From NCBI RefSeq assembly GCF_900116225.1, contig NZ_FOZZ01000014.1:1-64000 (forward strand): a stretch of DNA of 64,000 nt, read 5' to 3'. Position 1 is the stretch's first letter; every line of letters begins with the position of its first letter. This stretch comes from Sphingobacterium wenxiniae (GTDB taxonomy: Bacteria; Bacteroidota; Bacteroidia; Sphingobacteriales; Sphingobacteriaceae). The position numbers were made by a program, and so were the translations under genes. Of the stretch, positions 25,738 to 33,356 are shown in pieces. The notes beneath the pieces are model-generated. The model searched no databases. It saw only the letters and a list, made by a program, of their open reading frames with translations, and had not been told where the DNA came from.

Positions 25738-26918
25738 AAGTTAAAATACTTCATGTAATTATCTAAATCCTTATCGCCACGACCAGACAAGCAGATGACC
25801 ACATTTTCTTTTCCGCTGAAGGTCATTTTTTCCAGATAGGCAAGTGCGTGTGAGCTTTCAATGGCCGGGATTATTCCTTCCAATTGCGTTAATCTCAATC
25901 CGGCTTGCATAGCTTCGTCGTCTGTAATGCTGACGTATTGACCACGCCCACTTTTGAATAACCAAGCATGCTGAGGACCGATTCCCGGATAATCCAATCC
26001 TGCAGAGATAGAGTAAGGTTCTACAACTTGTCCATCTTCCGTTTGCATCAATATGGAGCGGCTGCCGTGTAAGACACCTTCTCTGCCTAATGCTGTAGTC
26101 GCAGCCGATTCGCCACTATTCACACCATGTCCAGCAGCCTCTACGGCAATCAATTTTACCGTTTCATCATCTAAGAAATGATAAAACATGCCTGCTGCGT
26201 TAGAACCTCCACCGACACAAGCCATGACATAATCAGGTTGGTCATTTCCAGTTTTCTCAAGCAATTGTTTTTTGGTTTCTTCTGAAATAATGGATTGAAA
26301 GCGCGCAACCAAATCGGGGTAAGGATGAGGGCCGACCACGGATCCAATGATATAATGTGTATCTACGGGGTTATTAATCCAGTCGCGCAAAGCTTCGTTG
26401 GTGGCATCCTTTAATGTTTTGCTCCCCGATTGCGCCGCTACAACTTGTGCGCCCATCATTTTCATACGCGCGACATTGGGCGCTTGACGCTGTATGTCCA
26501 TTTCACCCATATAAACGACGCATTCCAGCCCTTTCAATGCGCATACTGTAGCTGTTGCTACACCGTGTTGTCCGGCACCGGTTTCTGCAATGATGCGTTT
26601 TTTTCCTAAACGTTCAGCTAGGAGAATCTGGCCGATAGTATTATTGATTTTATGTGCACCAGTATGGTTGAGATCTTCCCGTTTTAGAAAGATATTGGCG
26701 TTATAGCGTTCCGATAGTCGTTGTGCATGGTATAAGGGAGAAGGACGTCCTACGTAATCTCTTAGCAATTGCTGAAACTCTTCCTGAAAACTTTTATCCT
26801 GCATGATGGCCAAATACTGCTGACGCAGTTCTTCCACATTGGGATATAGCATTTCGGGTATATATGCTCCTCCGAAAGGACCATAATATCCTTTTTCGTT
26901 GACTTGATATTTACTCAT
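25734..26918 (-). CDS. trpB: Tryptophan synthase beta subunit
   Basis: The 394-residue PLP enzyme condenses indole with serine to give tryptophan. The PLP lysine lies in [11 protein letters not shown] near residue 85 and the phosphate-binding loop in [13 protein letters not shown] near residue 230. The family opening [15 protein letters not shown] is intact. The start overlaps the end of trpF by 8 nt. Confidence 0.98.
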   Translation of the reverse strand: MSKYQVNEKGYYGPFGGAYIPEMLYPNVEELRQQYLAIMQDKSFQEEFQQLLRDYVGRPSPLYHAQRLSERYNANIFLKREDLNHTGAHKINNTIGQILLAERLGKKRIIAETGAGQHGVATATVCALKGLECVVYMGEMDIQRQAPNVARMKMMGAQVVAAQSGSKTLKDATNEALRDWINNPVDTHYIIGSVVGPHPYPDLVARFQSIISEETKKQLLEKTGNDQPDYVMACVGGGSNAAGMFYHFLDDETVKLIAVEAAGHGVNSGESAATTALGREGVLHGSRSILMQTEDGQVVEPYSISAGLDYPGIGPQHAWLFKSGRGQYVSITDDEAMQAGLRLTQLEGIIPAIESSHALAYLEKMTFSGKENVVICLSGRGDKDLDNYMKYFNL

Positions 26919-27522
26919 CTTTTATAATTTTCAATGCTTTTTTTAATTTTTCAATATCCTTTAAACCGGGAGATTGTTCAAATTTAGAATTTAAATCTAA
27001 TCCTACTAACCGTGGATCTTGGATTTCTAAGGCTTGGGCAATGTTGTCTAAGCTTATCCCCCCGCTTAAGAAATAAGGTTTGTCATATGGGTAATCATTC
27101 AATATTGACCAATCGAATACCTGACCGGTACCTCCGTGCTGTTGGCTGCTGGTATCAAAAAGGAAGTAATCTACACTATCGAGATAAGGCTCCAGTATCT
27201 CCCACGAAAAATCGGGATGCAGACCAAAGGCTTTCCAGGTTTCCACACCTAACTTTCGCACTTCTGTACATAAAAGAGGAGATTCCGAACCGTGCAATTG
27301 CACAACTTGCAGACCTTCTGCTACTTTTTGTTGAACGACCGAGAGCTCAGCATTGACAAAGACACCTGTTTTGCGGATGTTCTTGCTGTCAATGTCCGGT
27401 ATATACGCAACATAACGCGGGGATTTTTCGTAAAAGATAAATCCAATGTAGTCGATGTCTAACTGCATGAGCGTCTCGATATTCCTCTGCTCGCACATGC
27501 CACATACCTTGATTTTCAACAT
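26911..27522 (-). CDS. trpF: Phosphoribosylanthranilate isomerase
   Basis: The 203-residue TIM-barrel enzyme converts phosphoribosylanthranilate to the deoxyribulose form, the third tryptophan step. It has the catalytic Cys in KVCGM at residues 5-9 and the catalytic Asp region [18 protein letters not shown] near residue 128, then FLSGGIS and [16 protein letters not shown]. It lies 4 nt after trpD and overlaps trpB. The usual neighbour trpC is missing between trpD and trpF. Confidence 0.96.
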   Translation of the reverse strand: MLKIKVCGMCEQRNIETLMQLDIDYIGFIFYEKSPRYVAYIPDIDSKNIRKTGVFVNAELSVVQQKVAEGLQVVQLHGSESPLLCTEVRKLGVETWKAFGLHPDFSWEILEPYLDSVDYFLFDTSSQQHGGTGQVFDWSILNDYPYDKPYFLSGGISLDNIAQALEIQDPRLVGLDLNSKFEQSPGLKDIEKLKKALKIIKDE

Positions 27523-27526
27523 GCTG

Positions 27527-28516
27527 TTATGCTTTAACTAATTTCTTGAAACTGCCTAAAGCTTTTCCTCCAAGCAAGGATGCTTCGGCTTCATAATAGC
27601 AATCGCCAAAACTTTTTTCCGGGTGAAAGGTCTTGATACCAAAGGCTGCATTGGTCAATACGACATTGTTTTGCACATCTGTACCCTTGCCGTCCAGTAT
27701 TTGTCGGAAGATAACAGCTGCGTCCTGCACATTATCACCTCCGGAGAGCTCTTCCATCTGCACTTTCTCGAAACCAAGTCCTTCCACCGTGTAGTAATTT
27801 TCACCTTGGTTATTGATGACTTTAAAATCACCTGTTAAGGAGATCTCGTCATAGCCATCTAAAGCATGGATAATGCTGTATTGCTTTTCAGTGTGCTGAT
27901 AAAGGTAATTATAAAGCCTTGCCAGTTCCAAACTGAATACGCCTACAGACTGAAATTTCGGGTTCGTAGGGTTGGTCAAGGGCCCTAACATATTGAAGAA
28001 AGTTTTTACACCTAAAGCTCGGCGTATAGGCGCAACAGTTTTCATCGCCGGATGGAAGAGCGGTGCGTGCAGAAAACAGATATTTGCTTCGTCAAGCTGA
28101 CGCTTGAGTTCTTCCTTGTCGTTGGTAAAGGTGTAGCCTAAATATTCCATGACATTGGACGAGCCGCATCCTGAAGAAACACCTACATTGCCGTGTTTGG
28201 CGACATGATAACCTGCGCCTGCGACCACAAAGGAGGCCAAAGTGGAGATGTTAAAGGTATTTTTGCCATCGCCTCCTGTACCACATAGGTCTATCAGGTC
28301 ATAACCCGGAAACTCGACCTTAACACATAGATCATACATCGCATTGCGGAAACCACTCAACTCTTCCACACGGATGCTACGCATGCCGTAAGTGGTCATA
28401 AAAGCCGCAATCTGATGGGAGTCATACTTTCCTGTCGCAATATTGGTCAGGATCTCGTAAGCTTCCGCTTTCGTAAATGTCTTGTACTCGAATAGATGTA
28501 TTAGTATTTCTTTCAT
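27527..28516 (-). CDS. trpD: Anthranilate phosphoribosyltransferase
   Basis: The 329-residue enzyme transfers phosphoribose to anthranilate. It shows the PRPP-binding GTGGDGKNTFNIST near residue 80 and KHGNVGVSSGCGSSNV near residue 107, both diagnostic. It is the first structural gene of a trpDFBA unit and stands behind a tryptophan leader peptide and attenuator. trpE, trpG and trpC are not in the window, so the pathway must be split over at least two loci, or trpC is located elsewhere. Confidence 0.97.
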   Translation of the reverse strand: MKEILIHLFEYKTFTKAEAYEILTNIATGKYDSHQIAAFMTTYGMRSIRVEELSGFRNAMYDLCVKVEFPGYDLIDLCGTGGDGKNTFNISTLASFVVAGAGYHVAKHGNVGVSSGCGSSNVMEYLGYTFTNDKEELKRQLDEANICFLHAPLFHPAMKTVAPIRRALGVKTFFNMLGPLTNPTNPKFQSVGVFSLELARLYNYLYQHTEKQYSIIHALDGYDEISLTGDFKVINNQGENYYTVEGLGFEKVQMEELSGGDNVQDAAVIFRQILDGKGTDVQNNVVLTNAAFGIKTFHPEKSFGDCYYEAEASLLGGKALGSFKKLVKA

Positions 28517-28522
28517 TGTCTG

Positions 28523-28562
28523 TTGCTGTAAGCTGTATGCAGTAAGCTTTAGGCATTATCTG
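28523..28562. repeat. Dispersed repeat, family B, copy 2
   Basis: Words gctgtaagctgtatgcag and taagctttaggc resemble the copies at 13518-13580, 29008-29046 and 41113-41160. It lies in the untranslated region between the trp attenuator and the trpD start. Confidence 0.55.
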
Positions 28563-28617
28563 TACAGCTATGGTTAAAGTTCTCTCTCCAATCTTTTGCT
28601 TCGCGATGGCGGAGGAA

Positions 28618-28647
28618 TAAAAAAGGCCTGCCTTTTCAAGGCAAGCC
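28618..28647 (-). terminator. trp attenuator terminator
   Basis: On the minus strand the arms 28647-28638 (ggcttgcctt) and 28634-28625 (aaggcaggcc) pair with one G-U around a 3-nt loop and run into six T residues. It sits about 50 nt after the stop of the Trp-rich leader peptide and about 100 nt before trpD, the normal layout of an attenuator. Confidence 0.9.
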
Positions 28648-28696
28648 CACTATCTTTTGATGTAAATAATTCAAGCAATAGGTTTTCGCCACAACA

Positions 28697-28744
28697 TTAG
28701 ATGTTGTGCCACCACCACGCTGTATTTACATTGCTGAATTTCAT
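28697..28744 (-). CDS. trpL: trp operon leader peptide
   Basis: The 15-codon frame encodes MKFSNVNTAWWWHNI and stops at TAA. Three Trp codons in a row lie at 28717-28709. It is followed by a hairpin covering the stop codon (cacaacat/atgttgtg, 28689-28708) and then by a terminator. A 9-nt stretch in the peptide-coding part (complement of 28722-28731) can pair with 28660-28668, which offers alternative structures. When charged tRNA-Trp is scarce the ribosome should stall on the Trp codons and prevent the terminator from forming. This is the standard attenuation logic and explains control of trpDFBA. Confidence 0.92.
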   Translation of the reverse strand: MKFSNVNTAWWWHNI

Positions 28745-28763
28745 TTTTAACATTATCTAAAAA

Positions 28764-28795
28764 CAAATGTCATATATTTATTAATTAATTCCAAG
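28764..28795 (-). promoter_or_regulatory. Candidate promoter of the trp leader and trpDFBA
   Basis: On the minus strand TTGG is followed after 19 nt by GACATTTG (28764-28771), two bases off TAnnTTTG. The expected start point near 28757 would put the leader ATG (28744) about 13 nt into the transcript. Confidence 0.4.
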
Positions 28796-28800
28796 AAAAA

Positions 28801-29054
28801 TTATGAAAAAATAAAGACTTCTGTTTAATATCTTGTTTTTAAGTTTTCTTGTTACAGAGGTAGAGTGTTTGGTGTTGAGAAAAAAACACTTCCGAGGTCA
28901 TCGGTCAACGCCATTGTATTAAGTTAACAGATGTCGCTTGATATTCGAGGTACACACGGCACGTGTGCACCAGCAGTGTTTGCTGTCGCGCTCGTGATTG
29001 TGTTAAGTAATCATAGAAGGCTTATAGCATAAAGCTTACAGCCTATTGCTGAAT
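28801..29054. other. Gene-free stretch between trp leader and next gene
   Basis: I see no reading frame with support. It holds short inverted words (agtgttt/aaacact near 28865-28890; cacac/gtgtg near 28952-28970) and a family B repeat at its end. Nothing identifies a structured RNA. Confidence 0.5.
29008..29046. repeat. Dispersed repeat, family B, copy 3
   Basis: It contains ggcttatagcataaagctta and cagcctattgctg, related to the copies at 13518, 28523 and 41113. Confidence 0.55.
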
Positions 29055-29513
29055 CTAATACGTGACAAAATGCGCAACTCGATTTCCTTTAGAAACTAAG
29101 GTAAAAGACGCTATTCTGTTGTCTTCGATATAGATAGCCAACATTTGTCTGCCTTTGTACTTTAAGAAATACATGTTTTCCGTCGGTTTCCCTTCCGGGT
29201 CGATGTCCCGGGTCTCTTTGCGCGGGAGTTGTTGAAAGGAAATGTACTGGATTTCATCTATATTTTTTGTGCTGAGATTGAGCTTGATTTCCTCAATACT
29301 TGCCTCAAGGTAGTCGTACATATCGTTGTCAAGCGAGTCGCTAAGCCAGACATGTTTATTGAGGATGACATCAGACCTTGATTCACTGTTGGCAATATCG
29401 TTTATGAAGTTATGGATGATATCTAAGTGTGAGGTGTTTGTAGCAGAGGGTGTATCCTGTGCATATAGCGCGTTGGTCAATACCATGACCAGAATAGTAA
29501 TTATCGTTCTCAT
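29055..29513 (-). CDS. Small secreted protein of unknown function
   Basis: The 152-residue product has a signal peptide of about 19 residues (ending NALYAQ) and a mature part of about 130 residues without recognisable motifs. It is rich in charged residues and ends with short strands (FLKYKGRQMLAIYIEDNRIASFTLV). This layout suggests a small alpha/beta domain in the periplasm or outside the cell. It is separated from the upstream gene by a terminator, so it is probably transcribed alone. I do not recognise a family. Confidence 0.65.
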   Translation of the reverse strand: MRTIITILVMVLTNALYAQDTPSATNTSHLDIIHNFINDIANSESRSDVILNKHVWLSDSLDNDMYDYLEASIEEIKLNLSTKNIDEIQYISFQQLPRKETRDIDPEGKPTENMYFLKYKGRQMLAIYIEDNRIASFTLVSKGNRVAHFVTY

Positions 29514-29556
29514 TGTAGGGATTAGACGAAAGACATCTTAAAAAGATTAATTTACT

Positions 29557-29584
29557 AAAAAAGCCACCTCAAGGTGGCTTTTTT
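29557..29584. terminator. Terminator of the DUF2795 gene
   Basis: The arms 29557-29569 and 29572-29584 (aaaaaagccacct/aggtggctttttt) pair perfectly around a 2-nt loop. It lies 5 nt past the stop of the minus-strand gene at 29590. Confidence 0.9.
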
Positions 29585-29589
29585 ATGTT

Positions 29590-29811
29590 TTAATACTCAT
29601 CTTCGTTGAAAAAGAAGTCGTCTTTGGTCGGATAGTCAGGCCAGATTTCTTCAATGTTTTCATACGGCTCGCCATCATCTTCCAAAGCTTGTAAGTTTTC
29701 GATGACTTCCACAGGAGCTCCTGAACGAATAGCATAGTCAATTAACTCGTCTTTAGTTGCTGGCCATGGCGCATCTTCTAAGTGTGATGCTAATTCAAGT
29801 GTCCAATACAT
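29590..29811 (-). CDS. DUF2795 family protein
   Basis: The 73-residue acidic cytoplasmic protein starts MYWTLELASHLEDAPWPATK and contains DELIDYAIRSGAPVEVIENL, matching the small DUF2795 family of unknown function, which is widely conserved in Bacteroidota. An in-frame ATG at 29862 would add 17 residues. That ATG lies between the TTG and the TATTTTTG of a good promoter, so it should not be transcribed, and the family normally begins at MYWT. I therefore use 29811. A strong terminator follows. Confidence 0.85.
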   Translation of the reverse strand: MYWTLELASHLEDAPWPATKDELIDYAIRSGAPVEVIENLQALEDDGEPYENIEEIWPDYPTKDDFFFNEDEY

Positions 29812-29840
29812 ATCTAATAATTTATAGTTGCCATTTTCCG

Positions 29841-29870
29841 CAAAAATAACATTATTATTCACTAAAGCAA
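29841..29870 (-). promoter_or_regulatory. Promoter of the DUF2795 gene (decides its start)
   Basis: On the minus strand TTG (29868-29870) is followed after exactly 19 nt by TATTTTTG (29841-29848), a full match to the Bacteroidota pattern. The expected start point near 29835 precedes the ATG at 29811 by about 24 nt. Confidence 0.7.
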
Positions 29871-29920
29871 GTCAAAAGAATGTTAAGTATATAATTTACT
29901 GAAAAATAGTTGTTTAAAAT

Positions 29921-30679
29921 TTATATATTCTCAAAATCTGTTCCTTTCTCCCGCAGGGCATTCAACCGGGGGAGTACGGATTTGACATCGGGATTTGGAT
30001 AATCGTCTTCAATAAGGCCATCCCGCATACGAACAATACGGTGTGCATGTTGCGCAATATCCTCTTCGTGTGTCACCAAAATAATCGTATTACCCCGTGC
30101 ATGGATATCCTCCATAAGTCCCATTATTTCGATAGAAGTTTTGGTGTCTAAGTTACCTGTTGGCTCATCGGCTAGGATAATGGAAGGGGTATTGATAAGT
30201 GCTCGGGCTACGGCTACACGCTGTCTTTGACCGCCCGATAATTCGTTAGGCTTATGGTCGACACGGTTCCCCAATCCAACATTTTCAAGCGCTTGCAATG
30301 CACGTTCCTCTCGAGCTTTTTTGCTTAACCCTGCATAGATAAGCGGCAGAGCAACATTTTCCATCGCCGTACTTTTTGGCAAGAGGTTGAATGTCTGGAA
30401 TACGAAACCTATTTCCTTGTTCCTCACTTCTGCTAGCTCATCCTCGCTCATATCCGATACATTTATCCCATTCAGAATATATTCGCCTTTGGAAGGTGTA
30501 TCCAAACAGCCCAAGATATTCATCAAGGTTGATTTTCCTGAGCCGGAAGGCCCCATCAATGCCACAAATTCGCCTTTTTTTATGTTCAAGGTGACCGATT
30601 TTAACGCATGGATTTCCTCTGCGCCTATGACATATCTTCGTCCGATATCGTTTATCTGAATTAAGTAGTTATCCTCCAT
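29921..30679 (-). CDS. ABC transporter ATPase, MacB/LolD-type
   Basis: The 252-residue ATPase has Walker [10 protein letters not shown] near residue 43, the signature [15 protein letters not shown] near residue 148, Walker [12 protein letters not shown] and the H-loop ILVTHEED. It groups with ATPases of MacB-type exporters rather than nutrient importers. The C-terminal tail ([25 protein letters not shown]) is longer than in LolD. It starts 26 nt after the acyltransferase gene and is probably co-transcribed with it. No permease gene is adjacent, so substrate and partner are unknown. Confidence 0.9.
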   Translation of the reverse strand: MEDNYLIQINDIGRRYVIGAEEIHALKSVTLNIKKGEFVALMGPSGSGKSTLMNILGCLDTPSKGEYILNGINVSDMSEDELAEVRNKEIGFVFQTFNLLPKSTAMENVALPLIYAGLSKKAREERALQALENVGLGNRVDHKPNELSGGQRQRVAVARALINTPSIILADEPTGNLDTKTSIEIMGLMEDIHARGNTIILVTHEEDIAQHAHRIVRMRDGLIEDDYPNPDVKSVLPRLNALREKGTDFENI

Positions 30680-30705
30680 GTATTATGTTGCTAACAGGGG
30701 TTAAG

Positions 30706-31449
30706 TTACGATTTATTATAGATATCCCAAGCATCTTTCATCTTATTGTACACGTCGGTTTCCAGAAAATCAATCGCTGCTGTATCCAATCCATTGGTTT
30801 GGATGGGGGCAAGTACTTTTACGTGGATAGTACCAGGTTTTGATCCTGATTTTAGACCATCATCCCATAAGACTTTCCAAGCGTCTTGGATGACTACGGG
30901 AAGCAATGCAATATTATTTTCGGTTGCGATGCGAAACGCACCAGACTTGAAACGGTGCAATGTCGGGGGGTATTGATCGTCAATTTTTCCCTCGGGGAAG
31001 ATGACCAATGACTTGCCCTGTTGTACAAGTGCAGAACCATTTTTATAAGCCTTGAAGGATGATACTTTACTGTCTCGTTTAACAGCAATGTCTATCGTCT
31101 TGAAAAATATTCTGGTAACCGGATTTTTCAATAATTCTATCTTTCCCATAAAAGAAAATGAGGAAGGACAGAGGTTATTGATGACGGTAATATCGAGGAT
31201 AGAAGTGTGGTTAGGGCAGATGATATAGTTGCGGTTCCAGTCAATAGCTTGCTCGTATTCAATCTTTATACGAAACCCTACTGTGTAAAAACCAGCTAAG
31301 CTAATCCATCTGCGCATCTTTACAAGCTGATTGTAATACTTTGTTGGGTTGCGGGCATAAAAAAGCAGGAAGGGATAACCCAATAGGAAATAAAAAAGTA
31401 TAGCAGTAAAATAGGCAATTAGATGTAGTCTCCTTAAAGCTTTGTTCAT
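30706..31449 (-). CDS. 1-acyl-sn-glycerol-3-phosphate acyltransferase family protein
   Basis: The 247-residue protein has an N-terminal hydrophobic segment (about residues 8-30) and the acyltransferase motifs: the HX4D motif in CPNHTSILDI near residue 80, and FPEGKIDDQYPP near residue 151. PlsC-type enzymes add the second acyl chain to lysophosphatidate at the inner membrane. The family also includes acyltransferases for other lipids, so the exact acceptor is inferred. The gene precedes the ABC ATPase. A MITE-like element starts 23 nt upstream of its start codon and probably occupies or adjoins its promoter. Confidence 0.88.
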   Translation of the reverse strand: MNKALRRLHLIAYFTAILFYFLLGYPFLLFYARNPTKYYNQLVKMRRWISLAGFYTVGFRIKIEYEQAIDWNRNYIICPNHTSILDITVINNLCPSSFSFMGKIELLKNPVTRIFFKTIDIAVKRDSKVSSFKAYKNGSALVQQGKSLVIFPEGKIDDQYPPTLHRFKSGAFRIATENNIALLPVVIQDAWKVLWDDGLKSGSKPGTIHVKVLAPIQTNGLDTAAIDFLETDVYNKMKDAWDIYNKS

Positions 31450-31472
31450 ACTGGGGTGTAATAAAACTTGTA

Positions 31473-31651
31473 GAGGATGTCTGGAGGACTAACTATAACT
31501 ATCGTCGTCATTACGAGGTACGAAGCAATCTGACGATAGTAAAACGCAGATTGCCTGCCTGCGGTAGGCAGGCTTTGTCGCTACCACTTCTCGTCCCGAA
31601 TACTTTCGGGAACGCGTTTTTAGTTTAGCAGATGCTTTCCCAGACATCCTC
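31473..31651. mobile_element. MITE-like inverted-repeat element
   Basis: Its ends are perfect 12-bp inverted repeats (gaggatgtctgg at 31473-31484; complement at 31640-31651). Inside are hairpins gcctgcct/aggcaggc (about 31553-31573) and tcccgaa/ttcggga (about 31593-31610). It also contains cgtcattacgaggtacgaag, similar to the core of the element at 15065-15205. It codes for nothing and lies between the acyltransferase and dipeptidase genes. Confidence 0.7.
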
Positions 31652-31664
31652 ATAAATGCCCATT

Positions 31665-33035
31665 CTATTTATTTAGTTCTGCATAGTATTTGAAAAACGA
31701 AGGAATTGTTTCAATACCTTTCAGGTAGTTTTCAATACCATACTTTTCGTTTGGCGAATGCAGATTGTCGCTATCCAGACCAAAGCCCAGCAATACTGTT
31801 TTTACATTTAGCTCTTTTTCAAAAAGTGCAACGATAGGGATAGAACCTCCACCTCTGGTTGGAATAGGCTTTTTGTTGAAGGCTTCTTCCAAAGCTTTTT
31901 CTGCAGCTTGGTAAGCTATGCTATCCGTAGGAGTAACTACAGGCTCACCACCATGATGCGGTTTTACTTCGACTTTGACACAAGCTGGTGCTATGCTTTC
32001 AAAATGTTTCTTGAATAAATTGGTAATCCTTTCCGAATTTTGGTTAGGAACCAAGCGCATGGATATTTTGGCATAAGCCTTAGACGGAAGCACGGTTTTT
32101 GCACCTTCACCGATGTATCCACCCCAGATTCCGTTTACCTCTAATGTAGGACGAATACCTGTGCGCTCGATACTTGTATAGTCTTTTTCTCCCCAGACAT
32201 CGGCTATACCCAAATCTTGCTTGTATTCTTCAATATCAAAAGGTGCTTTGTTTAATGCTTCTCTTTCTTCAGCGGATAGTTCGATGACATCGTCATAGAA
32301 TCCCGGAATGGCGATGTGGTTGTTTTCATCATGCAGGGAAGCAATTAACTTTGACAAGATGGTTGCCGGATTGGCAACAGCACCACCGTATATACCTGAG
32401 TGAAGGTCACGGTTAGGGCCAGTTACTTCGACTTCTACATACGACAAGCCTCTAAGCCCTGTCTCGATTGAAGGCTGTTCTAAGCTAATCATGGCCGTAT
32501 CAGAGATGACAATCACATCACAGGTCAACCGATCTGTATTGGCTTTTACAAAAGTGCCCAAGTTAGCAGAGCCAACTTCCTCTTCTCCCTCAATCATGAA
32601 TTTGACATTGCAATGCAAGGTGTTGGTTTGCATCATGTATTCAAAAGCTTTGACATGCATGTAAAACTGCCCTTTGTCATCAGCAGCACCGCGAGCATAG
32701 ATTTTACCATCTCTTACCGTAGGTTCGAAAGGAGGTGTTTCCCACAACTCCAAAGGATCAGCTGGTTGAACATCGTAATGCCCATAGACTAAAACGGTAG
32801 GAAGCGCGCTGTCTATTATTTTTTCACCATAAACGATCGGATTTCCTGCTGTAGGACATACCTCTACTTTGTCAGCTCCCGCATCGCGAAGTTTTTGGGC
32901 TACAAATTCAGCTGTTTTAAGCACATCGCCTTTATATTTAGGGTCGGCACTTATCGAAGGGAAACGTAACAATTCAAATAATTCTTCTAAAAATCTGTCC
33001 TTGTTGGATTGAACATATTCTTTAATTGTCTGCAT
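31665..33035 (-). CDS. M20-family dipeptidase
   Basis: The 456-residue metallopeptidase shows the M20 zinc-binding pattern. VYGHYDVQPADP lies near residue 83, with the metal His and Asp. GKIYARGAADDKGQ lies near residue 110, with the bridging Asp. EGEEEVGS lies near residue 149, with the catalytic Glu pair. A later GSGGSIP-like segment reads RGGGSIPIV. There is no signal peptide, so it is cytoplasmic and probably cleaves dipeptides, as in the CNDP/PepV-like group. It is transcribed alone from a TAGATTTG promoter element. Confidence 0.92.
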   Translation of the reverse strand: MQTIKEYVQSNKDRFLEELFELLRFPSISADPKYKGDVLKTAEFVAQKLRDAGADKVEVCPTAGNPIVYGEKIIDSALPTVLVYGHYDVQPADPLELWETPPFEPTVRDGKIYARGAADDKGQFYMHVKAFEYMMQTNTLHCNVKFMIEGEEEVGSANLGTFVKANTDRLTCDVIVISDTAMISLEQPSIETGLRGLSYVEVEVTGPNRDLHSGIYGGAVANPATILSKLIASLHDENNHIAIPGFYDDVIELSAEEREALNKAPFDIEEYKQDLGIADVWGEKDYTSIERTGIRPTLEVNGIWGGYIGEGAKTVLPSKAYAKISMRLVPNQNSERITNLFKKHFESIAPACVKVEVKPHHGGEPVVTPTDSIAYQAAEKALEEAFNKKPIPTRGGGSIPIVALFEKELNVKTVLLGFGLDSDNLHSPNEKYGIENYLKGIETIPSFFKYYAELNK

Positions 33036-33051
33036 AATTTACCAGTTTTTA

Positions 33052-33059
33052 CAAATCTA
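33052..33059 (-). promoter_or_regulatory. Candidate -7 element for the dipeptidase gene
   Basis: On the minus strand TAGATTTG matches TAnnTTTG exactly, 16 nt before the ATG at 33035. Confidence 0.45.
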
Positions 33060-33200
33060 AACAATAAATCCAATGGCCTGTAACTTTTTGGTCTATTCTG
33101 CGACATATTTATGGAAAGAAAGGGATTTCAGCATCTTCTCTTTGCAACATCTTTGTTAATATGAAGGAAAAGTACGACTGATCTTTGGAAAGGGCGTAGT

Positions 33201-33320
33201 ATTATGATATTTTCGTAGATGTGTTTCCAAGCAGCCTCCCGTAAAGAAATTCACAGGATGTTAAGAATGGTTAAATATGAATGTGAGAGGAGAGATTCAA
33301 CCATAATTATAATATTTTCG
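33201..33320 (+). promoter_or_regulatory. Duplicated promoter-like words before the barrel/GLPGLI genes
   Basis: The 15-bp words at 33201-33215 (attatgatattttcg) and 33306-33320 (attataatattttcg) differ at one base. Each ends in TATTTTCG, a variant of TAnnTTTG. The second is 36 nt before the ATG at 33357. A further exact TATTTTTG at 33347-33354 is too close to the ATG to give a normal leader. The rest of the 33036-33356 gap holds no gene. Confidence 0.45.
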
Positions 33321-33356
33321 CACAGCTATTAAAATTTAAAACTATCTATTTTTGTA

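Noticed and set aside
28801..29054. Structured RNA gene or riboswitch in the gap after the trp leader
   Set aside because: Only short, imperfect inverted words were seen and nothing matches a known riboswitch core that I could recognise.
29812..29862. Longer start of the DUF2795 protein at 29862
   Set aside because: That ATG lies between the two elements of a full-match promoter and so should not be in the mRNA.
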